From: an uncultured Planctomycetota bacterium
Lineage (GTDB): Bacteria > Planctomycetota > Planctomycetia > Gemmatales > HRBIN36
Direction of reading: 5' to 3'
DNA: 64,000 bases
Assembly (NCBI GenBank): GCA_937944855.1
Contig: CALFAY010000013.1
Span: 80,412 to 144,411, forward strand
The translations under genes were made by a program, and so were the position numbers. The notes under the pieces were generated by a model. That model had not been told where the DNA came from. It did no database searches and saw nothing but the letters and a program-made list of their open reading frames with translations. How positions within the stretch are numbered: the first letter of the stretch is position 1; the number at the start of each line of letters is the position of its first letter. This document shows positions 25,746 through 32,568 of the stretch, piece after piece.

Positions 25746-26648
25746 GTGGCTTCCGTGTCCGAGCCTGCCTCGCCGCTGCACATCCCGGTCCTGCCGCTCG
25801 AGGTGTTGACCTGGCTCGATCCGCAACCGGGTCAGATCATCGTGGATGCCACGGTCGGCGGCGGCGGACACGCCTGGCGAATCGCCCAACGGCTCGCGCC
25901 CAACGGCCTTCTGATCGGCATCGACCAGGACGAGGCCATGCTGGACCTGGCGCGGGCCACGTTGAAGGAGACTGCGGTACCGGTCACGCTGGTCCACGGC
26001 AATTTCGCCCAATTGCGGCAACTGCTGGACGCCTTGAAAGTGGAGCGGGTGGACGGCGTGCTGGCGGACCTGGGGTTCGCTTCGGATCAATTGGCCGATC
26101 CGCAGCGCGGCCTGAGCTTCCAGAGCGAGGGGCCGTTGGACATGCGGCTCGATCCGTTGCGGGGCGAACCGGCGAGTCGGCTCGTGAATCGGCTCAGCGA
26201 GCGGGAGCTGGCGGACATCTTCTGGCGGTACGGCGAGGAGCGCTTCCGCCGCCGGGTAGCCCGCCGCATCGTCGAGGCGCGGCGTCGGCAGCCGATTACG
26301 ACCACGACGCAGCTGGCTGAGCTGGTCCGCCGCTGCGTGCCCCGGGGCCGAGGCGGCATCGACCCGGCGACGCGGATTTTCCAAGCCCTGCGCATCGCGG
26401 TCAACGACGAGCTGGGAGCCTTGGAACAATTGCTGAAGCAATTGCCGGAATGCCTCAAACCGAAAGGCCGGGCAGTGATCATCAGTTTTCATTCGCTGGA
26501 GGACCGGCTGGTGAAAAACGCCTTTCGATCGGGGCCGTGGGAAGTGCTGACCCGCAAGCCGGTGACCGCCAGCGAAGCGGAAATCACGACCAATCCACGC
26601 AGCCGCAGCGCCAAGCTGCGGGCAGCGCGCCTGCGTTGCGTTGCCTGA
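25746..26648 (+). CDS. rsmH: 16S rRNA (cytosine-1402-N4)-methyltransferase RsmH
   Basis: A protein of about 300 aa methylating N4 of C1402 in the 16S rRNA decoding centre with S-adenosylmethionine. HIPVLPLEVLTWLDP at the N-terminus, the SAM-binding VDATVGGGGHAWRI, the GVLADLGFASDQL motif and the C-terminal IISFHSLEDRLVK are diagnostic. The start is uncertain: the longest frame begins at GTG 25692, but the family begins about ten residues before HIPVL, which fits GTG 25746 or 25755; none has a clear Shine-Dalgarno sequence. In most bacteria rsmH heads the dcw cluster and is followed by ftsL/ftsI; here a LysM protein follows instead, in keeping with the FtsZ-less division of planctomycetes. Confidence 0.93.
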   Translation: MASVSEPASPLHIPVLPLEVLTWLDPQPGQIIVDATVGGGGHAWRIAQRLAPNGLLIGIDQDEAMLDLARATLKETAVPVTLVHGNFAQLRQLLDALKVERVDGVLADLGFASDQLADPQRGLSFQSEGPLDMRLDPLRGEPASRLVNRLSERELADIFWRYGEERFRRRVARRIVEARRRQPITTTTQLAELVRRCVPRGRGGIDPATRIFQALRIAVNDELGALEQLLKQLPECLKPKGRAVIISFHSLEDRLVKNAFRSGPWEVLTRKPVTASEAEITTNPRSRSAKLRAARLRCVA

Positions 26649-26698
26649 ACCGGGTAGCGTGCACGACGGAACAGCGACTCACGGAGGAGACCAGACCC

Positions 26699-28309
26699 AT
26701 GTCCCGTGAAACCAAGGTCGGAATGACGGTAGCCGCCCTCTTTCTCTCGCTGGTGGGCGGCGTGCTTCTGTACAAGCTGTATTTCACGCAGGATCCCCTG
26801 CTCGGCGGGACGGAGGAGATCCAGACCGCCCAGGCAGTCAGTGACACCGATGCGTCAACAGAACCGAAGCCTCCGCAAAACCAGGAGGCTTCCGACACCG
26901 GACCGAAGCAGCCGGAAGCGGCTCCGCCTCCGCCGGACGAACCCCCGGTGCTTTCGGGACCGCAAGTGGCCCAGGGCGGACCGCTCCCAAGACAGCCAGA
27001 ACCTCCCGGCCCGCCGCCGACCGACGACCCGCCCGCGCTGAACCGGCCTCCCGTCCTGACGCCGCCAGAGCCCCCGCCTCCTCCGGAAGAACCGGCCGGC
27101 CCCCCAGCGCTGATGCCGCCCATGCCCCCTGGCTCGCGCCCCACTGACACCCCCATGGCACATACTGATGATCCGCCGCGATTTCCGAAGTCGTCCAATC
27201 CGCCGGTGCTGGAACCGCCGCCCCCGTCCAGATTGCCGCCGACAGATGCTCCGCGTCTGGAACCTCCGCCGCCGGAACGGCCCGCCGCCGACCCAGCCCG
27301 GGAACAGGCGGAGCCGCGTCCTTCGCTTTCGCGGGACCCGGCCGAGCCGCGTCCGCTGCCGGGTAGTGACAGGCCGATGTCACCGCAAGAAGTCCGTCCG
27401 GAGGTTCCGCGACTCGATCCCGAACTGCCTCCTCCCGCTCTACCGCAGTCCGAACCGAGTTTCGGATCTTCGCCCAAGCCCGCTCCCGCCTCCGTTCCGC
27501 CGCCGCCTCCTCCGACCGCCTTCGACCGCAAATACGAAGTGCCAGTGCTGGGCCGTCCTGTCGTCGATTCCCAGAATCGCGGGGCGACGGGTGCGGTTCC
27601 CCAGGCCAGTCCCGCCTCGCAGCGCTCAGACAGTTCCGGCATCCCGCTGACGGTGCGCCCCCAGCCGGGCAACGTCCGCACCGACGCCGGCATCCCCGTG
27701 ATCGTGCAACCGCCCGTGTGGAACACGCCGGACGGCAGACCTCCGGCGCACGTCGAATCGTTCGACCTGGAAGTGTACCTCTGGAAGCCGGGCGACACCT
27801 ACGGCACCGTCAGCCAGCACCGCTATCGCAGCGATCGCTACCAGGAAGCGCTGGCCCGCTTCAATCGAGAGCGCGATCCGCGCCTGGCCAATCCGCAGCC
27901 GGGCATGACCGTCTTCCTGCCCCCGGCGGGCTATCTGGAACGCCGCTACGGGGTATCCGCTCCAGGCGGTGGGACTTCTCCCCGCCCCACGACGCCCCCC
28001 GCACCAAGCAACATCCCCGATCTGCCCGGCAATCCGGCCTCCGAGGGCAGCTCAATCCAGCAGGTGGCCGATTTCCGGCCCGCGGCTTCTCCGTCGTCCT
28101 CGGCATCGCCTGGGGGAAAGCGTTACCGGGTCCGGCCCAACGACACGATCTGGACCATTGCCAAGCGGACCCTGGGCAGCGGCGAACGCTGGCCGGAAAT
28201 CCTGCGGCTCAACCGCGACGTGCTCAGCGACGTCAACCGCCTCGAAGTCGGCATGGTGCTCCGCCTGCCCGACGACGCCCGGCTGGACGGGATCGATTCC
28301 TCCCCGTAA
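26699..28309 (+). CDS. Membrane-anchored Pro-rich protein with two LysM domains
   Basis: A 536-aa protein. The ATG at 26699 follows CGGAGGAGA and starts a short cytoplasmic tail plus one membrane helix (VGMTVAALFLSLVGGVLLYKLYF). A long low-complexity Pro/Glu/Ala spacer (about 40-330) leads to a divergent LysM-like module (about 360-415; VYLWKPGDTYGTVSQHRY...GMTVFLP) and a canonical C-terminal LysM (about 474-525; RYRVRPNDTIWTIAKRTLGSG...GMVLRLP). LysM binds N-acetylglucosamine polymers, so the protein probably tethers the inner membrane to peptidoglycan across the periplasm. It lies 50 bases after rsmH, in the slot where ftsL is found in other bacteria. No catalytic domain is visible. A structural or division-related role is inference. 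Confidence 0.85.
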   Translation: MSRETKVGMTVAALFLSLVGGVLLYKLYFTQDPLLGGTEEIQTAQAVSDTDASTEPKPPQNQEASDTGPKQPEAAPPPPDEPPVLSGPQVAQGGPLPRQPEPPGPPPTDDPPALNRPPVLTPPEPPPPPEEPAGPPALMPPMPPGSRPTDTPMAHTDDPPRFPKSSNPPVLEPPPPSRLPPTDAPRLEPPPPERPAADPAREQAEPRPSLSRDPAEPRPLPGSDRPMSPQEVRPEVPRLDPELPPPALPQSEPSFGSSPKPAPASVPPPPPPTAFDRKYEVPVLGRPVVDSQNRGATGAVPQASPASQRSDSSGIPLTVRPQPGNVRTDAGIPVIVQPPVWNTPDGRPPAHVESFDLEVYLWKPGDTYGTVSQHRYRSDRYQEALARFNRERDPRLANPQPGMTVFLPPAGYLERRYGVSAPGGGTSPRPTTPPAPSNIPDLPGNPASEGSSIQQVADFRPAASPSSSASPGGKRYRVRPNDTIWTIAKRTLGSGERWPEILRLNRDVLSDVNRLEVGMVLRLPDDARLDGIDSSP

Positions 28310-28358
28310 AACAGTCGCCGGAAAGGAATCACGGGAAGAATCCTCCGTGCAGGCGCCC

Positions 28359-28415
28359 GGGAGCTTCCGCTCCCTGCCTGTCCTTTCATCGTGATCGAGC
28401 TAAGCCCAGGCAGGG
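28359..28415 (+). promoter_or_regulatory. Two mutually exclusive hairpins in the rpmF leader
   Basis: Hairpin A: GGGAGC (28359-28364) with GCTCCC (28369-28374), loop TTCC. Hairpin B: CCCTGCCTG (28372-28380) with CAGGCAGGG (28407-28415), a perfect 9-bp stem with a 26-base loop. Both need bases 28372-28374, so they cannot form together. The distal arm of B runs into the AGGGAAAGG ribosome-binding site of rpmF, so B would hinder initiation and A would free it. A translational or attenuation-type control is inferred. Confidence 0.4.
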
Positions 28416-28427
28416 AAAGGCAGCAAC

Positions 28428-28616
28428 ATGGCCGTTCCGAAGCGTCGCGTCTCCAAGTCCCGTCAAGGCATGAGACGGAGCCATCTGCACGTCACCGCCC
28501 CGCAGATCCAATATTGTCCCAATTGCAAAGAGCCGGTGCTGCCCCATCGGGTCTGTGAAAATTGCGGCTACTACCGCGGTGCGCAAGTGGTGGTTATCAA
28601 GGAAAAGAAGAAGTAA
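28428..28616 (+). CDS. rpmF: 50S ribosomal protein L32
   Basis: A 62-aa basic protein with the family opening [19 protein letters not shown] and a four-cysteine zinc ribbon ([20 protein letters not shown]). Length and motif match bacterial L32 of the zinc-binding (C+) type. It is a component of the large ribosomal subunit. It is followed after 12 bases by the PlsX-like gene, the common rpmF-plsX-fab order. The start is fixed by AGGGAAAGG upstream and by the conserved N-terminus; its leader contains two competing hairpins. Confidence 0.96.
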   Translation: MAVPKRRVSKSRQGMRRSHLHVTAPQIQYCPNCKEPVLPHRVCENCGYYRGAQVVVIKEKKK

Positions 28617-28628
28617 GGACGGAAACCG

Positions 28629-29558
28629 ATGCGGTTGGCACTGGACGCCTTTGCCGCCTCGACGCCCCTCGATGTCCTGGCCGACGCCGCCGCTGCCGTT
28701 GTCGCCGCCGCCAGGGATGTTCGCCTGACTCTGGTCGGCGAACCTCAGGCCCTGGAAGCTGCTCTGAGTAAAGTCCCGGACCGTGCCCGAGATCGCATCG
28801 TCGTTTTCCCAGCTTCCCAGAAGGTTGCTGAGGACGAAGATCCCGAGACCGCTCTGCGTCTGCGGCCGGATGCGTCCATCGCCCGGTGCTGGCAACTGCT
28901 CGCTGAGCGCAAGGTGGAGGGTCTGATCTCTCTGGCTCCGTTGCCGGTCATGGTCGCGGCGGGACTGCGACTGCGACGCCTCTTGCCGTTTGTCCGCCGA
29001 CCCGCCGCGGCCGCTACCATCCAGACGGCACGGGGTTCCTGGCTGATTCTCGATGCTGGAGCTTTTCTCGACGCCAAGCCTGCTCATCTGTACCAATATG
29101 GGGTCGAGGGGCTGGTTCTGCATCGTTTGCTGACCGGGCACGAGAGAGGCTGCTGCGCCTTGCTTCGTTGTCCAGATGCAGAGATCACACGGGAGGCGGA
29201 CCGGCTTCTGGAAGCGGGCCTGTCGCCGCAGCAGTACGCCGGCATCGTCGAGCCAGCCGATGCCTTCCGCAGCAGCGGCGATGTGCTGGTTTGTCCCGGC
29301 AAGCTGGGCGCGCTGCTGATGCGGACTGGCGGCAGCGTCGCCCGTCTGCTGCAAGAAGCGGAACTGCCCGGTCCCCGCGTGTCGGCCGCTCTGCCCCTGC
29401 TGGGTTTTGCCGGTTATGCGGTCCACCTGAGCAACCCCGCGGGGCTGTCGGAAGCCGTTGGTCTGGCCCAGCGGATGGAGTCGGCCCGGATCAACGACGA
29501 AATCGCCAGCCAGTTGCAGTTCGGTCCGCTGGTCGGAGCGGCCGAGGAAGACGGGTGA
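28629..29558 (+). CDS. Degenerate PlsX (phosphate acyltransferase) homologue
   Basis: A 309-aa protein located exactly where plsX lies (between rpmF and fabD). Alignment by eye to PlsX is possible over the full length: LALDAFAASTPLDVL for ALDxMGGDxxP, VEGLISLAPLPVMVAAGLRL for the SAGNTGA segment, LILDAGAFLDAKPAHLYQYGVEG for VLDLGANVDC, and DVLVCPGKLGALLMRTGGSVARLL for DVLVCDGFTGNVxLKxxEG. The fold appears retained, but MGGD, SAGNTGA and DGFTGN are all replaced. PlsX converts acyl-ACP to acyl-phosphate for phospholipid synthesis; this copy may be inactive, regulatory or changed in substrate. A shorter length than usual (about 330-345) supports divergence. Not obviously a pseudogene: the frame is intact, and AAGGACGGAAA precedes the ATG. 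Confidence 0.7.
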   Translation: MRLALDAFAASTPLDVLADAAAAVVAAARDVRLTLVGEPQALEAALSKVPDRARDRIVVFPASQKVAEDEDPETALRLRPDASIARCWQLLAERKVEGLISLAPLPVMVAAGLRLRRLLPFVRRPAAAATIQTARGSWLILDAGAFLDAKPAHLYQYGVEGLVLHRLLTGHERGCCALLRCPDAEITREADRLLEAGLSPQQYAGIVEPADAFRSSGDVLVCPGKLGALLMRTGGSVARLLQEAELPGPRVSAALPLLGFAGYAVHLSNPAGLSEAVGLAQRMESARINDEIASQLQFGPLVGAAEEDG

Positions 29559-29619
29559 CAATTTCCGAAGGCGTGCAAGCGACGCCAGTCTCGCGGGTGG
29601 TCAAGGCAAGGAGACCCTC

Positions 29620-30528
29620 GTGGCCAAAATCGCCTTTTTGTTTCCCGGCCAAGGCGCCCAGTACGTCGGCATGGGCAAGGCCCTGTGCGAGAGCGAACCG
29701 GCGGCGCGGGCGCTGTTCGATCAAGCCTCGGAAGTGCTTGGCTACGATCTGCTTGGCCTGTGTCTGGCAGGGCCGGAGGAACGGCTGAGCGCGACGGTGA
29801 TCAGTCAACCGGCCATCTTCACGGCCAGTCTGGCGGCGTTGGAATCGCTCAGAAAAAGCGAACCGGACGCGGTGGCGGAGTGCCAGGCCGCGGCGGGCTT
29901 GAGCCTGGGAGAATACACGGCCCTGACCTTCGCCGGGGCTTTGTCGTTCGCCGACGGGCTGCGCGTGGTGCAGCGGCGCGGGGAAGCAATGCAGGCGGCC
30001 TCCGAAGCCACGCCCAGCGGCATGGTCAGCATTCTCGGGTTGGAAACCGCTCAAGTGGAAGAACTGTGCAAGAAAGCAGCCGAGAGCGGTCCAATTAGAA
30101 TTGCCAATTATCTGTGTCCGGGCAACGTCGTGGTTTCGGGAGCGAAGGCGGCGTGCGAGCGGATCGAACAGTTGGCGGCGGAGGCCGGGGCGATGAAGAC
30201 GGTGCGTCTGGCCGTGGCCGGGGCTTTCCACACCGACTTGATGCGTCCCGCGGACCAGCGCCTGCGGGAGGCCCTGGATCAGGTCGAAGTCCATCGTCCC
30301 CGGATTCCGGTCTGGTCAAACGTGGACGCTCAGTCGCACACCGACCCGGCGGAGATCCGGGATCTGCTGGTGCGGCAGGTGCTGGAGCCGGTGCAATGGG
30401 AGCCGACGGTGCGGAACCTGTTGGCGGCAGGTTTCGACCGCTTCTATGAGATCGGTCCCGGCCGGGTGCTGGCGGGACTGCTCAAACGAATCCAGCGCAA
30501 GGCCGATTGCCGCAACGTCGCCGCCTAG
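29620..30528 (+). CDS. fabD: Malonyl-CoA-ACP transacylase FabD
   Basis: A 302-aa acyltransferase moving malonyl from CoA to ACP at the start of type II fatty acid synthesis. Visible motifs: FPGQGAQYVGMGKAL at the N-terminus, the nucleophile in GLSLGEYTAL (Ser about 95), the catalytic His in GAFHTDLM (about 204) and the C-terminal GPGRVLAGLLKRI. The GTG at 29620, preceded by AAGGAG, gives a protein starting VAKIAFLFPGQG, the normal family start; upstream in-frame ATG codons would overlap the plsX-like gene. The intergenic distance to that gene is 61 bases; fabH, usually between plsX and fabD, is missing here. Confidence 0.95.
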   Translation: MAKIAFLFPGQGAQYVGMGKALCESEPAARALFDQASEVLGYDLLGLCLAGPEERLSATVISQPAIFTASLAALESLRKSEPDAVAECQAAAGLSLGEYTALTFAGALSFADGLRVVQRRGEAMQAASEATPSGMVSILGLETAQVEELCKKAAESGPIRIANYLCPGNVVVSGAKAACERIEQLAAEAGAMKTVRLAVAGAFHTDLMRPADQRLREALDQVEVHRPRIPVWSNVDAQSHTDPAEIRDLLVRQVLEPVQWEPTVRNLLAAGFDRFYEIGPGRVLAGLLKRIQRKADCRNVAA

Positions 30529-30658
30529 CCCCCCGGCGTTCGGACCGATCCCGACGAACGAAACCTCGGCTCGCCCCCGGCCAGGTGGTCGCCGCCGCGC
30601 TCCGCTTCCGTATATTTGCCGATTGAGCCGGAATTCCGCAGCGGAAAGGGACTTGGAG

Positions 30659-30687
30659 TGGACAAGGTAGAGGAGTTGGGTTATATC
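30659..30687 (+). promoter_or_regulatory. Possible promoter for acpP
   Basis: TGGACA (30659-30664, 5 of 6), a 17-base spacer, then TATATC (30682-30687, 4 of 6), in the 251 bases between fabD and acpP. A start near 30694 would give a leader of about 85 bases. A separate promoter for acpP would fit the high demand for acyl carrier protein. The rest of this gap holds nothing I recognise. Confidence 0.4.
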
Positions 30688-30779
30688 AAGGGCCGGACGA
30701 GGGAGGATGCCTCCCCTGGACCGGTCGGGATTTGGCGGGAGACGGCAAACCTGCCTGCACACTTCGGAGGAGTGGTATC

Positions 30780-31070
30780 GTGAATTCGATTGAAGAACGC
30801 GTGATCGACATCATCAGCGATAAGCTCGGCGTGGCCAAGGATCAGATCACTCGCGAAACGTCCCTGATCAAAGACCTCCAGACCGACTCGCTCGACATCG
30901 TCGAACTGGTCATGGATCTGGAAGAGGAATTCGATCTCCAGATTCCGGACCAGGCCCAGCAGAACATCCACACCGTGGGACAGATCATCGACTACATCGA
31001 ACGGGAAGTGAAGCAGAAGAAAAGCGGTAGCTGGGAAGGTCAGGGAACCGGGGCCGTCACGAAAGACTGA
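30780..31070 (+). CDS. acpP: Acyl carrier protein
   Basis: A 96-aa acidic protein. KDLQTDSLDIVELVMDLEEEF contains the DSL attachment site; Ser 37 would carry the 4'-phosphopantetheine arm. The GTG at 30780 has CGGAGGAG just upstream and gives the standard opening NSIEERVIDIISDKLGVA. The C-terminus has about 15 extra residues after the helix-IV region (KKSGSWEGQGTGAVTKD), longer than the usual 78-aa AcpP. It carries growing acyl chains between FabD, FabF and the PlsX-like step of this cluster. fabF follows after 153 bases. Confidence 0.95.
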   Translation: MNSIEERVIDIISDKLGVAKDQITRETSLIKDLQTDSLDIVELVMDLEEEFDLQIPDQAQQNIHTVGQIIDYIEREVKQKKSGSWEGQGTGAVTKD

Positions 31071-31223
31071 AGCCTGCCCACCAGCGGCGATTCGGCACCG
31101 GGGTCAGACTCTTCGCCTTCTCGGGTGTCCGGGTCTGTCCCGCCCTGTCCCTTGCGGGAGGAGTGGGAACCAGGCAGGCCCGTGCCGAGGAAGGGGAAAG
31201 TACGGAAGCGGCAGGCAGAAGTC

Positions 31224-32465
31224 ATGGTCCGACGTGTTGTCATAACGGGAATGGGGACGGTCAATCCGCTGGCCAGCGACCTGGAAGCGTTCTGGAAAGG
31301 GTTGCTGGAAGGGCGAAGCGGCATCGGTCCGATTGACCTGTTCGACGCCAGCCCGTTCCGCGTCCGCTTCGCGGGTCAGGTGCGGCACTTCGAGCCGGAA
31401 AAGATCATCGACGCCCGCACGGCCCGCCGCCTGGACCGCTTCGCCCAATTCGCCATCGTGGCCGCCATCGCCGCCATCAAGGATGCCGGACTGGACTTCG
31501 CCAAGGAAGACGTCAACCGCTGCGGTTCGATCCTCGGCAGCGGCATCGGCGGTCTCAACGAGTACGAGGAGCAGCACACCCGGCTGCTCCAGCAAGGCCC
31601 CCACCGCATCAGCCCGTTCGTCATCCCCAAGCTGATGCCCAACGCCGCTCCGGCCCAGGTGTCGCTGCACTACGGGTTGCGGGGTCCGAATATGTCGGTG
31701 TCCACGGCGTGTGCGTCGGCGGCCAATGCCGTCGGCGAGGCGATGCGGACCATCCAGCGGGGCGACGCCGACATCATTGTCAGCGGGGGCACCGAAGCGA
31801 CCATCACCCCGATGGGCATCGGCGGATTCGTGGCCGCCCGCGCCCTGTCCGAACGCAACGACGCCCCCACTAAAGCCAGCCGACCTTTCGACAAGGACCG
31901 CGACGGCTTCGTCCTTAGCGAAGGGGCCGGGATCCTCGTTCTCGAAGAAATGGAACACGCGGTTCGCCGCAAGGCCCGCATCTACGCGGAACTGCTGGGC
32001 TATGGCGTGTCGGCGGATGCCTACAACATCACCGCTCCCTGTCCGGACGGCAGCGGGGCGGCGCTGGCGATGCAACTGGCCCTCCGCGACGCCCGCACCA
32101 ATCCTGATGAGATCCAGTACGTCAACGCCCACGGCACCAGCACTCCGCTGGGCGACGAGGCGGAAACCAAGGCGATCAAGCTGGTCTTCGGCAATCACGC
32201 CTACAAGCTGGCGATCAGCAGTACCAAGAGCATGATCGGGCACCTGCTCGGGGCCAGCGGCGGCGTGGAATTGATTGCCACCGTCATGTCAATCCACACC
32301 AACTGGGTCCATCCGACCATCAACTACGAAACGCCCGATCCCGCCTGCGATCTCGACTACGTTCCCAACCAGGCCCGCCAGATGACCGTGCGCCGGGCCA
32401 TCTCCAACAGCTTCGGCTTCGGCGGACACAACGCCTGCCTCGTGGTCGGCAAATTCGAACCTTAA
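31224..32465 (+). CDS. fabF: 3-oxoacyl-ACP synthase II FabF
   Basis: A 413-aa condensing enzyme that elongates acyl-ACP with malonyl-ACP. The Cys-His-His triad is complete: Cys163 (VSTACASAAN), His303 (NAHGTSTPLGD) and His340 (KSMIGHLLGASG), at exactly the positions known from E. coli FabF, which supports the ATG at 31224 (MVRRVVITGMG) over an in-frame GTG further upstream. NSFGFGGHNACLV at the C-terminus is also typical. It closes the rpmF-plsX-fabD-acpP-fabF cluster; fabG and fabZ are not nearby. Confidence 0.96.
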   Translation: MVRRVVITGMGTVNPLASDLEAFWKGLLEGRSGIGPIDLFDASPFRVRFAGQVRHFEPEKIIDARTARRLDRFAQFAIVAAIAAIKDAGLDFAKEDVNRCGSILGSGIGGLNEYEEQHTRLLQQGPHRISPFVIPKLMPNAAPAQVSLHYGLRGPNMSVSTACASAANAVGEAMRTIQRGDADIIVSGGTEATITPMGIGGFVAARALSERNDAPTKASRPFDKDRDGFVLSEGAGILVLEEMEHAVRRKARIYAELLGYGVSADAYNITAPCPDGSGAALAMQLALRDARTNPDEIQYVNAHGTSTPLGDEAETKAIKLVFGNHAYKLAISSTKSMIGHLLGASGGVELIATVMSIHTNWVHPTINYETPDPACDLDYVPNQARQMTVRRAISNSFGFGGHNACLVVGKFEP

Positions 32466-32491
32466 AACTTGATGAGAAGACGGGCCGCTCC

Positions 32492-32520
32492 TTGCAAAGC
32501 TGCCCGGCCCTCGCTACTTT
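32492..32520 (+). promoter_or_regulatory. Weak candidate promoter for the amidohydrolase array
   Basis: TTGCAA (32492-32497, 4 of 6), a 17-base spacer and TACTTT (32515-32520, 3 of 6) in the 103 bases before the first gene of the array. It is the best match there, but poor. A GC-rich hairpin (GGGCCG/CGGCCC) overlaps it and could mark the end of the fabF message. Confidence 0.25.
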
Positions 32521-32568
32521 GATGCCGAATTCCCTTCCCAGCACAGATACGGCATTGCGGAGACGGTC

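Noticed and set aside
26584..27798. Gly/Ser-rich open frame antisense to the LysM protein
   Set aside because: It mirrors the Pro-rich codons (CCG/CCC) of the real gene, which read as Gly on the other strand.
28629..29558. Calling the PlsX-like gene a pseudogene
   Set aside because: The frame is complete, without stops or frameshift, the ribosome-binding site is good and the fold-defining segments remain. Loss of motifs alone does not show decay.
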